Part shown: positions 35,214 to 43,365 of the stretch, piece by piece
Layout of the letters: each line of letters begins with the position of its first letter
How positions within the stretch are numbered: position 1 is the first letter of the stretch
Assembly: GCF_016785085.1 (NCBI RefSeq)
Contig: NZ_JAENHO010000010.1
Location: 1-64,000 of the forward strand
Direction of reading: 5' to 3'
Source: Paractinoplanes lichenicola
GTDB lineage: Bacteria > Actinomycetota > Actinomycetes > Mycobacteriales > Micromonosporaceae
Length of the DNA: 64,000 nucleotides
Notes under the pieces: generated by a model
Told to the model about the DNA's origin: nothing
The model's input: the letters and a program-made list of their open reading frames with translations, nothing else
Databases searched by the model: none
Program-made: the position numbers and the translations under genes

Positions 35214-36215
35214 GTGCCACTCCTGCTCGTTCTCGACGGCAACAGCATGTTGCACCGCGCCTACCACGCCGGCGCGGGCGACGGCTGGCTCGACGACGAC
35301 GGCAATCCGATTTGGGCGTTGCGCGGCCTTTTCGGATATCTGGCCCGGGCCGCCGCCCACCTGCGCCCCGACGCGGTGGTGGTCGGCTTCGACTGCCCCG
35401 AGGAGTCGGCCCGCCGCACCGACTATCCGGCCTACAAGGCGCACCGCCCCGACAAGGCGGCCGACCTGACCGCCCAGCTGCTGGCCGCCCCCGCCCTGCT
35501 GCGCGACGCCGGGGTGTGCACGGTGGTGCCCCGGGCCTACGAGGCCGACGACGTGCTGGCCAGCGCGGCCGCCACGGCCCGCGACCGGGGCTGGCAGTCG
35601 GTGCTGATGACCAGCGACCGCGACGCGTTCGCCCTGATCGACGACACGACGTCAGTGCTCCGCGTACGCAACGGCGGCTTCGACGAGGCGATGCTGATCG
35701 ACGCCGCCACCCTGCCCTCGCTCTACGGCGTGCACCCGTGGCAATATCGGGATTTCGCCGCCCTTCGGGGCGACCCGTCCGACAACCTCCACGGCGTACG
35801 GCGGTTCGGCACCACAACGGCGGCCAAGCTGCTGACGGCGTTCGGCACGCTGGAGGCGGCCTGGGAGGCCGGCGTCGCCCTCGTGCGCGACGCCGTCGGT
35901 GCACACGCCGCCAAGTGCTTCACCGAGCCCGGCGCCCGCGAGATCGTCGACCGCAACCGCCGGCTGATGAGCATGCGCCACGATCTGCCCATCCCCGACC
36001 TGGCGCAGGCCCGGCTGCCGCTCAACCGCTTCGTCATGCGACAGGCCCTGCGCGCCCGGGGGATCAACTTAGGGCCGTCGCTGTGGGCACTGAACGGCGG
36101 CGATCCCCCGACAGCACCCGACGCCGACCCGACGCCTGAGTTCCGGCCTTGGGTGTTCCGGGGGAGCTTGGCGGCCCGCCGCGAACCTACGCCGGGGCAG
36201 ATCGCCCTCTTCTAG
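35214..36215 (+). CDS. Stand-alone 5'-3' exonuclease (DNA polymerase I N-domain/FEN type)
   Basis: A 333-residue flap-type nuclease without a polymerase domain. Metal-binding acidic motifs: LVLDGNSMLHRAY, VVGFDCPEESARRTDYPAYK, YEADDVLA, TSDRDAFAL; the helix-hairpin-helix region starts LRGDPSDNLHGV. These proteins remove flaps and RNA primers. GTG 35214 is preceded by TAGTCT with a 7-base gap, again a leaderless pattern. Ends EPTPGQIALF. Confidence 0.87.
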   Translation: MPLLLVLDGNSMLHRAYHAGAGDGWLDDDGNPIWALRGLFGYLARAAAHLRPDAVVVGFDCPEESARRTDYPAYKAHRPDKAADLTAQLLAAPALLRDAGVCTVVPRAYEADDVLASAAATARDRGWQSVLMTSDRDAFALIDDTTSVLRVRNGGFDEAMLIDAATLPSLYGVHPWQYRDFAALRGDPSDNLHGVRRFGTTTAAKLLTAFGTLEAAWEAGVALVRDAVGAHAAKCFTEPGAREIVDRNRRLMSMRHDLPIPDLAQARLPLNRFVMRQALRARGINLGPSLWALNGGDPPTAPDADPTPEFRPWVFRGSLAARREPTPGQIALF

Positions 36216-36229
36216 AGTTTCGGCGCTTT

Positions 36230-37095
36230 ATCCGGTTCGACGCCTTCCGCTCCGCCGCGCCCGCCGTTCGGCTTGCGTTGCCGCTACCGTCCTCCCTTTG
36301 CCGCTACTCCCCTCAGCCTTACCCCACCGCGACTGGCCTTCGCTCTGGCCCGCCGCTACCTCCTGCGCCCGCCCCCCTGCCAGGCCCTCGCCGCGACCGC
36401 CCATCGGCCAGACTCCGCCGTTACCGCACTCCGCCCGATTTCCCGCCGCCCTCCGCCTGGCTCGCCGCCGCGGCACTCCGCCTCGCTCCCTCCGCCTGCT
36501 CCGCCGCCGCCCCTGCCCGGCCTCGCCGCCACCCCTCCGCCTTCCTCGCCGCCGCGGCCCAACGCCTCCCTCCGCCCGCCTCGCCGCCGCCCTCTGCCCG
36601 GCCTCGCCGCCACCACCCTCCGCCTACCTCGCCACTACTCTCCGCCCACCTCGACGCCGCCCTGGTCTACCTCGCCGCCGCGACCCTCCGCCTCGCTCCC
36701 TCCGCCACCCACTGCCTAGCCTCGCCGCCACCGCCCTCCGCCCGGCCCTGGCCTCGCCGCCGCCCGCCGACCCAGCCCCCCACTGCCCTCCACCCAGCTC
36801 CGCCCCCACTGCCCTCCGCCCGACCCTGCCGCCATCGCCCTGCGCCGGCCCAGCCCCACTCCCCTCCGCCCGACCCCGCCGCCATCGCCCTGCGCCGGCC
36901 CAGCCCCACTCCCCTCCGCCCAACCCCGCCGCCATCGCCCTCCGCCGGCCCAGCCCCACTCCCCTCCGCCCAACCCCGCCGCCACCGCCCTGCGCCGGCC
37001 CAGCCCCACTCCCCTCCGCCCGACCCCGCCGCCACCTTCCCCCGGCCCCACCCCCCTTCGCCCGGCTTCGCCGTCGCCGCCTTCCTGAGCGCCAC
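36230..37095 (+). repeat. C/T-rich degenerate repeat field, gene-free
   Basis: About 870 bp almost entirely of CCG, CTC, GCC and CCC words on the plus strand, so the minus strand is G/A-rich. Long open frames exist in all plus frames but read as Pro/Ser/Arg-rich low complexity and drift between frames, so I see no gene. Words such as CTCGCCGCC and CTCCGCC recur irregularly on the left and become an exact 50-bp tandem array on the right (36831-37030). The field ends just before the promoter of the NTF2-like gene. Confidence 0.75.
36831..37030 (+). repeat. Four tandem 50-bp repeats with G-quadruplex potential
   Basis: Units begin at 36831, 36881, 36931 and 36981 (GCCATCGCCC or GCCACCGCCC) and are exactly 50 bp; a fifth decays at 37031. 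Copies differ at a few bases. The period is not a multiple of three, arguing against coding. The G-rich strand has four or more runs of three to four Gs per unit with short loops, which fits the G-quadruplex pattern. Confidence 0.85.
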
Positions 37096-37109
37096 CTTTT
37101 GCTTTACGC

Positions 37110-37145
37110 GACAGTGTGTCGTAATCTTTGGGACAGGTTGTCGTA
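37110..37145. promoter_or_regulatory. Tandem GACA-NNN-TGTC operators in the NTF2-like gene promoter
   Basis: GACAGTGTGTCGTA (37110-37123) and GACAGGTTGTCGTA (37132-37145) are direct copies 22 bp apart; each has a GACA/TGTC dyad, and the first extends to CGACA-GTG-TGTCG. They overlap candidate -10 boxes TAATCT and TATAAA. Such placement suits a TetR-like repressor; the TetR gene at 39522 is a possible but unproved owner. Confidence 0.5.
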
Positions 37146-37165
37146 TAAATGAGAGGACTTCGCTG

Positions 37166-37619
37166 ATGACTGCCCTGGACGATCGCGCCGAACTGATTGA
37201 GCTGCTTGGCCACTACGCCGACATCGCCAACCTCAAGGACTTCACCGGTCGACCCGGCCGGGTGTTCACAGACCCGCTCGCCCTCGACTTCGAGTCGGTG
37301 ACCGGGATTTCGCCGGCGACCGTGCCGTTGGCCGATTACGTCGAGATCCTCCGCGCCAGCTTCACGCCGTGGGCCGCGACCCACCACGCCATCACGAGCC
37401 ACGTCATCAAGATCGACGGGGATCGGGCGACCATCCATGCCCACGTCCGGGCCGAGCACTGGCTTCCCAGCGAATCGCGCAGCTGGCTGGTCGTGGGTTT
37501 CTACGACAACGAAGCCGTCCGAACCGCTGGAGGCTGGCGGTTGAACTTGGTCAAGCTCACCGCCACCCACCAGGAGAACGCCGACCTGGCCGGGGTGGCC
37601 ATGGGTCACGTCCGCTGGC
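37166..37619 (+). pseudogene. NTF2/SnoaL-like protein, C-terminus cut by an IS256-family insertion
   Basis: MTALDDRAELIELLGHYADIA, then VFTDPLALDFESV and ATHHAITSHVIKIDGDRATI form an NTF2-like (SnoaL-type) cone fold of about 150 residues. The frame runs into the left inverted repeat of the insertion sequence at 37620 and would stop at 37717 with about 32 foreign residues. The conserved core looks complete, so the product might still fold. AGAGGA lies 9 bases before the ATG. Substrate or partner unknown. Confidence 0.6.
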
Positions 37620-38995
37620 GTGGTGTAAGAGCCGGTCACCGCAGATCCGTGTTTGTTGATGCTAGGCCGCGATCTCGACGATCTGGTCGGTTTCTGGCTG
37701 GTCAGCATCGGTGGTGACGGGTGTGAGCCGGGCTTTACGGAGCAGGTCCAGGCCCATGTAGCGACGTCCTTCGACCCATTCGTCGGTCTGCTCGGCGAGC
37801 ACAGCCCCGACGAGACGGATGATCGCGGCCCGGTTCGGGAAGATCCCGACGACGTCGGTGCGTCGCCGGATTTCTTTGTTCAGGCGTTCTTGCGGGTTGT
37901 TCGACCAGATCTGGCGCCAGAGCTCACGCGGGAAGGCGGTGAAGGCGAGCAGGTCGTCGCGGGCGGTGTCGAGGTGCTCGGCCGCGTCGGGAAACTTGTC
38001 GCCGATGGTGTCCAAGACCCGGGCGAACTGAGCTTTCACTTCGTCGGTGTCGGGTTGGTCGAACACGGTGCGGACTAGGGTCGCGACCCACGGCTGCGCG
38101 CTCTTGGGGACTTTCGCGAGCAGGTTGCGCAGGTAGTGAGTGCGGCAGCGCTGCCAGGACGCGCCCGGCAACGCCGCCCCGACCGCCGAGACGAGGCCGC
38201 GGTGGGCGTCGGAGACCACGAGGCGGACCCCGGTCAGGCCCCGGGCAGTCAGCGAGCGCAGGAAGGCCAGCCAGCCAGCGCCGTCCTCGTCGCTGGTGAC
38301 CTCGAGGCCGAGGACTTCGCGGCCGCCGTCGGCGTTGACCCCGACCGCGACCAGGGTGTGGACGTTGATAGTGCGTCCGTGTTCGCGGACCTTGATCACG
38401 AGGGCGTCGACCCAGACGAACGTGTAGGGGCCGGCGTCCAGGGGCCGGTTGCGGAACGCTTCGACCTGCGCGTCCAGGTGGCGGGCCATCTCCGAAACCT
38501 GGGACTTCGAGAGTTGTTTGATGCCGAGTTGCTCGACCAGTTTCTCCACCCGCCGGGTCGAGACGCCGAGCAGATATGAGGTGGCCACGACGCTGACGAG
38601 GGCTTGTTCGGCGCGGCGGCGGTGCTGCAGCAGCCAGTCGGGAAAGTAGGAGCCCTGGCGCAGCTTCGGGATGGCCAGTTCGACCGTGCCGGCCCGGGTG
38701 TCCCAGTCGCGATGCCGGTAGCCGTTACGCGAGTTGACCCGCTCGTCGCTGCGTTCGCCGTACTCGGCGCCGCAGACAGCGTCGGCCTCGGCTGACATCA
38801 GCGTCTCGGCGAAGGTTTGCACCATCGCCCGTAGTAGATCAGGGCTCGCCGATTGAAGATGCTCGCGTAGCAGCTCAGCGACATTCAGACTCGGTTCTGC
38901 GGCCATCGCAGGTCTCTCCTTCGTGATCTTCAAGCAATCCGAAGGATCTGCGATGGCCGCCTCAGTACGCCGGGAAAGACCGGGTCATACACCAC
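37620..38995 (-). mobile_element. IS256-family (Mutator-type) insertion sequence, apparently complete
   Basis: The left end (37620-37638) and the complement of the right end (38977-38995) both begin GTGGTGTA and agree at 16 of 19 positions, defining a 1376-bp element with one transposase gene. The flanking 8 bases (CCGCTGGC on the left, TTCGGTGG on the right) do not match, so no target duplication is visible; this suggests loss, rearrangement or a misplaced boundary. Confidence 0.8.
37662..38906 (-). CDS. IS256-family transposase
   Basis: A 414-residue DDE transposase. Catalytic Asp167 (TFVWVDALVIKV), Asp233 (LVVSDAHRGL) and Glu340 (NNPQERLNKEIRRR) are present, as is the Mutator signature WQRCRTHYLRN. 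ATG 38906 is preferred (GGAGAG 9 bases upstream); a TTG at 38933 would add nine residues. Full length and undamaged, so the element could still be mobile. Confidence 0.93.
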   Translation of the reverse strand: MAAEPSLNVAELLREHLQSASPDLLRAMVQTFAETLMSAEADAVCGAEYGERSDERVNSRNGYRHRDWDTRAGTVELAIPKLRQGSYFPDWLLQHRRRAEQALVSVVATSYLLGVSTRRVEKLVEQLGIKQLSKSQVSEMARHLDAQVEAFRNRPLDAGPYTFVWVDALVIKVREHGRTINVHTLVAVGVNADGGREVLGLEVTSDEDGAGWLAFLRSLTARGLTGVRLVVSDAHRGLVSAVGAALPGASWQRCRTHYLRNLLAKVPKSAQPWVATLVRTVFDQPDTDEVKAQFARVLDTIGDKFPDAAEHLDTARDDLLAFTAFPRELWRQIWSNNPQERLNKEIRRRTDVVGIFPNRAAIIRLVGAVLAEQTDEWVEGRRYMGLDLLRKARLTPVTTDADQPETDQIVEIAA

Positions 38996-39089
38996 TTCGG
39001 TGGACGCGACCTGGCCATGAGTTCCGCCAGGCAAGTCGCCGCGCCCGCCGGGAGCTGAAGCCAAAGTCGCGCCACGCCGCGGTCGCCAG

Positions 39090-39480
39090 CGACCTCGGGC
39101 GCAGCTGAGCGCCGGGCGGCACCTCGGGCGCGGCGGGACGTTCAGTGACACCTCAAGCGCGGGTGGCACTCGGGTGCGGCAGGGCGTCCGGTGACACCTC
39201 GAGCGCGGGCGTGGCCTTGGGTGCGCGTGACACCTCGGGCGCGGGTGACCCCTCAGGCGCGGCAGGGCGTCCGGTGACACCTCGGGCGCGGGCGGGGCCT
39301 CGGGCGCGGCGGGGCGTCCGGTGACACCTCGGGCGCGCGTGACACCTCGGGCGGCCGCTGCGGGGGATCGCGAACCCGTCGACGTTCATCGTCCGCGTGA
39401 CGCCTCGGGTGCGCATAACTCCTCGGGCGGTGGGGCGTTCGCTGGCACCTCGGGCGCTGGCGGGGCCTCGAGTGGCGCGG
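39090..39480 (+). repeat. Degenerate CACCTCGGGCGCG repeat field
   Basis: The core CACCTCGGGCG and variants (CTCAAGCG, CTCGGGTG, CCTTGGGTG) occur about 16 times. Spacing alternates between roughly 18 and 28 bp, a higher-order unit of about 46 bp. Between 39360 and 39400 a unique stretch interrupts the array. I see no gene here; together with 38996-39090 it fills the gap between the insertion sequence and the TetR gene. Confidence 0.7.
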
Positions 39481-39521
39481 CGGGGCGTCGGGTGGGGAGC
39501 GTGGTGAGGGAGGATTGGCGG

Positions 39522-40151
39522 GTGCCGCGGATTCGGGGAGCCAGTATTGAGGAGCACCACGAGATGGTGTGGGCGGAGCTTGCCGGGGCCTTGCGGGAGT
39601 TGCTGCTCGAGCGGGACTACGACTCGATCAATATGGGGCATATCGCGGCCCGGGCCGGGCTGGCGCGTAACACGTTGTACAACTACGCGCGGGATAAGAG
39701 TGCGCTGGTGCTGGCGTTGACCGAGCGGGCCGCCCGACCCGCGCTGGCCCGGGTGGCGGCGATCGCCGGGCGGGCTGAGGAGCCGGCTGCGGCTCGGCTG
39801 CGGGAGATCGTCGAGGCTTTTCTGCGGGCCTCCATGGATCAGGCGTTGCAGCCGATGTTCCGGCCGGGCGCGGGCCCGCTGGTCGCCGAGGTGCCGAAGG
39901 GGCCGGGCAACCCGTTCAACGCGATCGTGGCCGAGGTCGAGAACGTCGTCCGGGACGGCATCGGGCGCGGGGAGTTTCGCGACGTCGGCGACGTGCCGCT
40001 CACGGTGGAGTTGCTGTCGGGCGTCGTGCGGGCGGGCGCCGAACGCCTCGGTCGCGAACCCGGCGCGTTCGCGACCACGGTCCACGCCAGTCAGGAGGTC
40101 ATCCTCGCGGCCCTGAACCATCGACCGGGCGAGCGGTCAGTCCAGGACTAA
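39522..40151 (+). CDS. TetR-family transcriptional regulator
   Basis: A 209-residue regulator with helix-turn-helix DSINMGHIAARAGLARNTLYNYARDK and a C-terminal ligand/dimer domain. The open frame extends back into the repeat field, but GTG 39522 has GGAGG 7-8 bases upstream and starts just before the homologous region (MPRIRGASIEEHH). The last 15 bp overlap the end of the convergent gene at 40137-40472. Confidence 0.8.
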   Translation: MPRIRGASIEEHHEMVWAELAGALRELLLERDYDSINMGHIAARAGLARNTLYNYARDKSALVLALTERAARPALARVAAIAGRAEEPAAARLREIVEAFLRASMDQALQPMFRPGAGPLVAEVPKGPGNPFNAIVAEVENVVRDGIGRGEFRDVGDVPLTVELLSGVVRAGAERLGREPGAFATTVHASQEVILAALNHRPGERSVQD

Positions 40152-40472
40152 CAGCAGTTTGCGCCGCCACAGTTGGTCGGCGGGGGTTCCGGCCGTGGTG
40201 GCCCGGATCGCCCGTACGTCGATGTCGCCGGTCGCGGTGAGCGCCGCGCCCATGCCGGGGTCGGTGAACGGCACCGTCACATCGTGGGAGCGCTCGATCC
40301 GGGTGACCGTCAGGCCGTCGACGAGCGGGCCCTCCACGACCGAGTCCGACACCACCAGCCGCACCCGGTCGCCGACCCGGACGATGCCGCTCAGGCACCG
40401 GATCAGGCAGGTCAGCGACCCGTACGACAGGTTGGTGAACTCCATGACCTGCAACTGTGCCTCGTCAGCCAT
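40137..40472 (-). CDS. Small beta-barrel protein resembling a translation-factor domain 2
   Basis: A 111-residue protein. LIRCLSGIVRVGDRVRLV and the later VTRIERSHD resemble the second (beta-barrel) domain of EF-Tu-like GTPases, but the GTPase domain is absent. ATG 40472 has GGAAGG 5 bases upstream. Comparable stand-alone domains are hypothetical proteins; the function is unknown. Nothing in the neighbourhood points to a partner. Confidence 0.6.
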   Translation of the reverse strand: MADEAQLQVMEFTNLSYGSLTCLIRCLSGIVRVGDRVRLVVSDSVVEGPLVDGLTVTRIERSHDVTVPFTDPGMGAALTATGDIDVRAIRATTAGTPADQLWRRKLLLVLD

Positions 40473-40826
40473 TCCGCCCTTCCGGTGCACGCTAGATCGA
40501 CGGGTGACAGCACCGGAGTCTGTCATGCGGATTTTGGGCGCAACCACTCACTCAGGTCGCCGTGGCGCGATGAGCGTCCTGGACGCGCCAGCGGCCAGCT
40601 CATCGTGTCGCGGCCCCCGCGGGAGCGACGGTCCGTACCCACCACCCCGCTAGGACATGATCTGGAAGTTGTCTTGAGAGGGATGAATGAACCCATCCGT
40701 GACTAGTGATGCGTCGAACTACCAGTTGCCATATGGAGTTCAATTGCCAAGACTTTGCAACAGCGGGTGCTGCTCATAAGCTGCGGCCAAGATCCGTAGT
40801 CGGGAGGCGTCATGGAGACGACGGCG
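40473..40826. other. Upstream region of the nickel/cobalt importer operon, no gene seen
   Basis: 354 bp without a convincing gene. The left half is ordinary GC-rich sequence. The right half (about 40660-40780) is noticeably AT-richer and holds the Nur-like palindrome at 40744-40760 plus an unpaired TTGCCA at 40726-40731. I looked for a cobalamin riboswitch (B12 box) and found none. Confidence 0.5.
40744..40760. promoter_or_regulatory. Nur-box-like operator before the nickel importer
   Basis: TTGCCA-AGACT-TTGCAA is a 17-bp palindrome with one mismatched pair. It matches the 6-5-6 pattern tTGCaa-N5-ttGCAA reported for the nickel-responsive Fur-family repressor Nur of Streptomyces. Position, 67 bp before the M-component start, fits a promoter operator. 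The regulator gene itself is not in the window. Confidence 0.7.
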
Positions 40827-41513
40827 ATGCACATCGCCAACGGGATCGTGGACGGGCCGGTGTCGGCGGTGTTCGCGGTGCTGGCGGTGGCCGCGCTCGC
40901 GTTCTGCGTGCGGAAGGCCAGGAACGATCTCGACGAGCGGCTGGCGCCGATGGCGGGGCTGGTGGCGGCGTTCATCTTCGCCGTGCAGATGCTGAACTTC
41001 CAGGTGCTGCCGGGCGTGTCGGGGCACCTGCTGGGCGGCACGCTGGCAGTGATCCTGGTCGGGCCGTGGGTGGGCGCGCTGTGCGTGTCGACGGTGCTGA
41101 TAGTGCAGTGCCTGCTGTTCGCCGACGGCGGCCTGACGGCGCTCGGCCTGAACATCACGAACATGGCGCTGCTCGGCACGGCGGCCGGATATCTGCTGGT
41201 CGCGGGTCTGCTGCGGGTGCTGCCGCGGAACGCGCAGGGCCTGGCCGTGACGGCGTTCGTCGCGTCGGTCGTCAGCGTGGTCGTGGCCTCGCAGGGCTTC
41301 GTGTTCGAATACGCGCTGGGTGGCACGACCGAGCTGTCGCTGCCCTGGGTCTCGGGCACGATGGCGTTGTCGCACACCCTGATCGGCATCGGCGAGGGCC
41401 TGATCGCCGCGACCACGGTCGCCACCGTGGCCAAGGTCCGGCCCGATCTCGTGTACGCCCTGAGGCGCTTCCGCAAGCCGGCGCCCGTCGTCGAGGCTGG
41501 AGTGAAGGCATGA
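40827..41513 (+). CDS. nikM: Nickel/cobalt ECF importer substrate-binding membrane component (NikM/CbiM)
   Basis: A membrane protein with about seven hydrophobic segments. In this family the mature N-terminus is Met-His, whose His2 and amino end bind the metal. I therefore place the start at ATG 40827, giving MHIANG, with GGAG 9 bases upstream; ATG 40812 (METTAMHIANG, GGAGG 4-5 bases upstream) is the alternative and would bury the metal site. The second conserved His is in SGHLLGG. Gene order M-N-Q-O and the Nur-like site favour nickel over cobalt. Confidence 0.85.
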   Translation: MHIANGIVDGPVSAVFAVLAVAALAFCVRKARNDLDERLAPMAGLVAAFIFAVQMLNFQVLPGVSGHLLGGTLAVILVGPWVGALCVSTVLIVQCLLFADGGLTALGLNITNMALLGTAAGYLLVAGLLRVLPRNAQGLAVTAFVASVVSVVVASQGFVFEYALGGTTELSLPWVSGTMALSHTLIGIGEGLIAATTVATVAKVRPDLVYALRRFRKPAPVVEAGVKA

Positions 41514-41857
41514 CCAAGAAGCTGGGCTGGTTCCTGGCCGGTGGGCTGCTCGTGGCCGTGCTGCTGGCCGGCGTGGTGAGCAACTTCGCGTCGTCGAGCC
41601 CCGACGGGCTGGACGCGACGGCCCGCGAGGGCTGCACGTTCAACGCCGAGGGTGAGATCACCGGCGGGACCTGCATCGCGCAGGAGGAAGGCGAGCATCA
41701 GCTGGGCGACTCGCCGCTGGCCGACTACGGGATCCGGGGCGTCGGCAACAGCTTCGTGTCGACGCTGCTGGCGGGCACGGCGGGCGTGCTGATCACCTTC
41801 GGAGTGGGCGCGGGCCTCTTCTGGGTGGCCCGACGCCGCCAGGGGACGGACGCCTAG
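41510..41857 (+). CDS. nikN: PDGLE-domain accessory component of the nickel/cobalt importer (NikN/CbiN-like)
   Basis: A 115-residue protein with two membrane spans (LGWFLAGGLLVAVLLAGVV and TAGVLITFGVGAGLFWVA) flanking an outside loop with SSPDGLDATA and SPLADYG, the PDGLE signature. It aids metal loading of the M component. ATG 41510 overlaps the nikM stop (ATGA). Confidence 0.85.
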   Translation: MTKKLGWFLAGGLLVAVLLAGVVSNFASSSPDGLDATAREGCTFNAEGEITGGTCIAQEEGEHQLGDSPLADYGIRGVGNSFVSTLLAGTAGVLITFGVGAGLFWVARRRQGTDA

Positions 41858-42607
41858 ATGGGCGGCGCACTTTTCCTGGAGCGGGTGAGCCCCGTGCACC
41901 GCCTGGCGCCCGAGGTCAAGATCGCCGCCGTCCTGCTGTTCACGATCATCGTGGTCATCACCCCCCGTACGGAGTTCTGGGCGTTCGGGGGTTACGCCCT
42001 GTTGCTGGCGATCGTGGCCGTGGCCGCCCGCGTCCCCGCCCTGTGGCTGGCCAAGCGGGCCACCATCGAGCTGCCGTTCGTGCTGCTGGCGATCGCGCTG
42101 CCGTTCGCCGGGCAGGGGGAACGGGTCGACTGGCTCGGGCTGTCCCTGTCGCTCGACGGCATCCACGGGGCCTGGAACATCTTCGCCAAGGGCACCCTCG
42201 GTGTCGTGGCGTCGCTGCTGCTGGCGGCCACGACCACGATGCGCGACCTGATCCTCGGTCTCGACCGGCTGCGCTGCCCGGCCGTGTTCACCCAGATCGC
42301 GACGTTCATGCTGCGCTACCTGGACGTGCTGGCCGACGACGCCCGGCGGATGCGGATCGCCCGGCTGGCCCGGGGGTACGACCCGCGGTTCCTGTGGCAG
42401 GTGAAGGCGTTCGCGGTGAGCGTGGGGGCGCTGTTCCTGCGGGCGTACGAGCGTGGGGAGCGCGTGTATCTGGCCATGGTGTCGCGGGGTTACACGGGAA
42501 GGCTTCCCCGTACGTCCGAAAACCGCGCGCCGATGTCGCAGTGGGTGACGGCGGCCGCATTACCGGTGGCTACCGCGGGGATCGCGCTGATCGCGGGATT
42601 AGGCTGA
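41858..42607 (+). CDS. nikQ: ECF transporter transmembrane component (NikQ/CbiQ)
   Basis: A 249-residue T component. The two coupling-helix motifs of this class are visible as RIARLARGYDPRF and MVSRGYTGRLP (Ala-Arg-Gly-type), which dock on the ATPase. The ATG directly follows the nikN stop. Confidence 0.87.
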   Translation: MGGALFLERVSPVHRLAPEVKIAAVLLFTIIVVITPRTEFWAFGGYALLLAIVAVAARVPALWLAKRATIELPFVLLAIALPFAGQGERVDWLGLSLSLDGIHGAWNIFAKGTLGVVASLLLAATTTMRDLILGLDRLRCPAVFTQIATFMLRYLDVLADDARRMRIARLARGYDPRFLWQVKAFAVSVGALFLRAYERGERVYLAMVSRGYTGRLPRTSENRAPMSQWVTAAALPVATAGIALIAGLG

Positions 42608-42612
42608 CGAGA

Positions 42613-43365
42613 ATGACTGCTCTGCGTGTCGAGGGGCTGCACTTCGCCTACCCCGACGGCACCCCCGTGCTGCACGGCATCGACCTCACGCTGGCCCCCG
42701 GCGAGCGCGTCGCCCTGCTCGGCCCGAACGGCGCCGGCAAGACCACGCTGGTGCTGCATCTCAACGGCATCCTGCACGGCGGCCCCGGCACGATCGACGT
42801 GGCCGGCGCCCGCGTCGATCCGGCCGACCGCGCCGCCCTGGCCGAGATCCGCCGCCGCGTCGGCATCGTCTTCCAGGACCCGGACGACCAGCTCTTCATG
42901 CCCACGGTCGCCGAGGACGTGGCGTTCGGCCCGCAAAACCTGGGCGTACGGGGCGCTCTTCTGGAAGAACGCGTCGACGAGGCACTGGCCGCGGTCGGCA
43001 TGAGCGAGCATCGCGACCAGGTGCCGCATCACTTGTCGTTCGGTCAGCGCCGCCGCGTCGCCGTGGCCACCGTGCTCGCGATGCGGCCCGAGATCCTCGT
43101 GCTCGACGAGCCGTCGTCAAATCTCGACCCGGCCAGCCGCCGCGAGCTGGCCGAGATCCTCGAGCCGCTGCCGGTCACCGTGCTCATGGTGACCCACGAC
43201 CTCCCGTACGCGTTGCAGCTGTGCCCGCGGGCGGTCATCCTCGACGCCGGCCGCATCGTCGCCGACGGCCCCACGACCGACCTGCTCGCCGACGAGCCCC
43301 TGCTGCACGCCCACCGCCTCGAGCTCCCGTACGGCTTCAACCCGGCGACGGTCTCCCGCCCGTGA
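42613..43365 (+). CDS. nikO: ECF transporter ATPase component (NikO/CbiO)
   Basis: A 250-residue ATPase: Walker A GPNGAGKTT, Q-loop FQDPDDQLF, Walker B ILVLDEPSSNLDP, switch His VTHDLPYA. The ABC signature reads LSFGQRRRVA rather than LSGGQ; variation at the third position is known in CbiO-like proteins. Starts 5 bp after nikQ and its stop overlaps the HD-domain gene. Confidence 0.9.
   Translation: MTALRVEGLHFAYPDGTPVLHGIDLTLAPGERVALLGPNGAGKTTLVLHLNGILHGGPGTIDVAGARVDPADRAALAEIRRRVGIVFQDPDDQLFMPTVAEDVAFGPQNLGVRGALLEERVDEALAAVGMSEHRDQVPHHLSFGQRRRVAVATVLAMRPEILVLDEPSSNLDPASRRELAEILEPLPVTVLMVTHDLPYALQLCPRAVILDAGRIVADGPTTDLLADEPLLHAHRLELPYGFNPATVSRP

Noticed and set aside
36149..37717. 522-residue plus-strand open frame over the repeat field
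   Set aside because: The first 340 residues are Pro/Ser/Arg low complexity from non-triplet (50-bp) repeats; only the part from 37166 looks like a protein.
38996..39003. Target site duplication for the IS256-family element
   Set aside because: Left flank CCGCTGGC and right flank TTCGGTGG do not match.
40473..40826. Cobalamin or nickel/cobalt riboswitch before the metal importer
   Set aside because: No B12-box-like sequence or convincing helical junction; the Nur-like palindrome explains control better.
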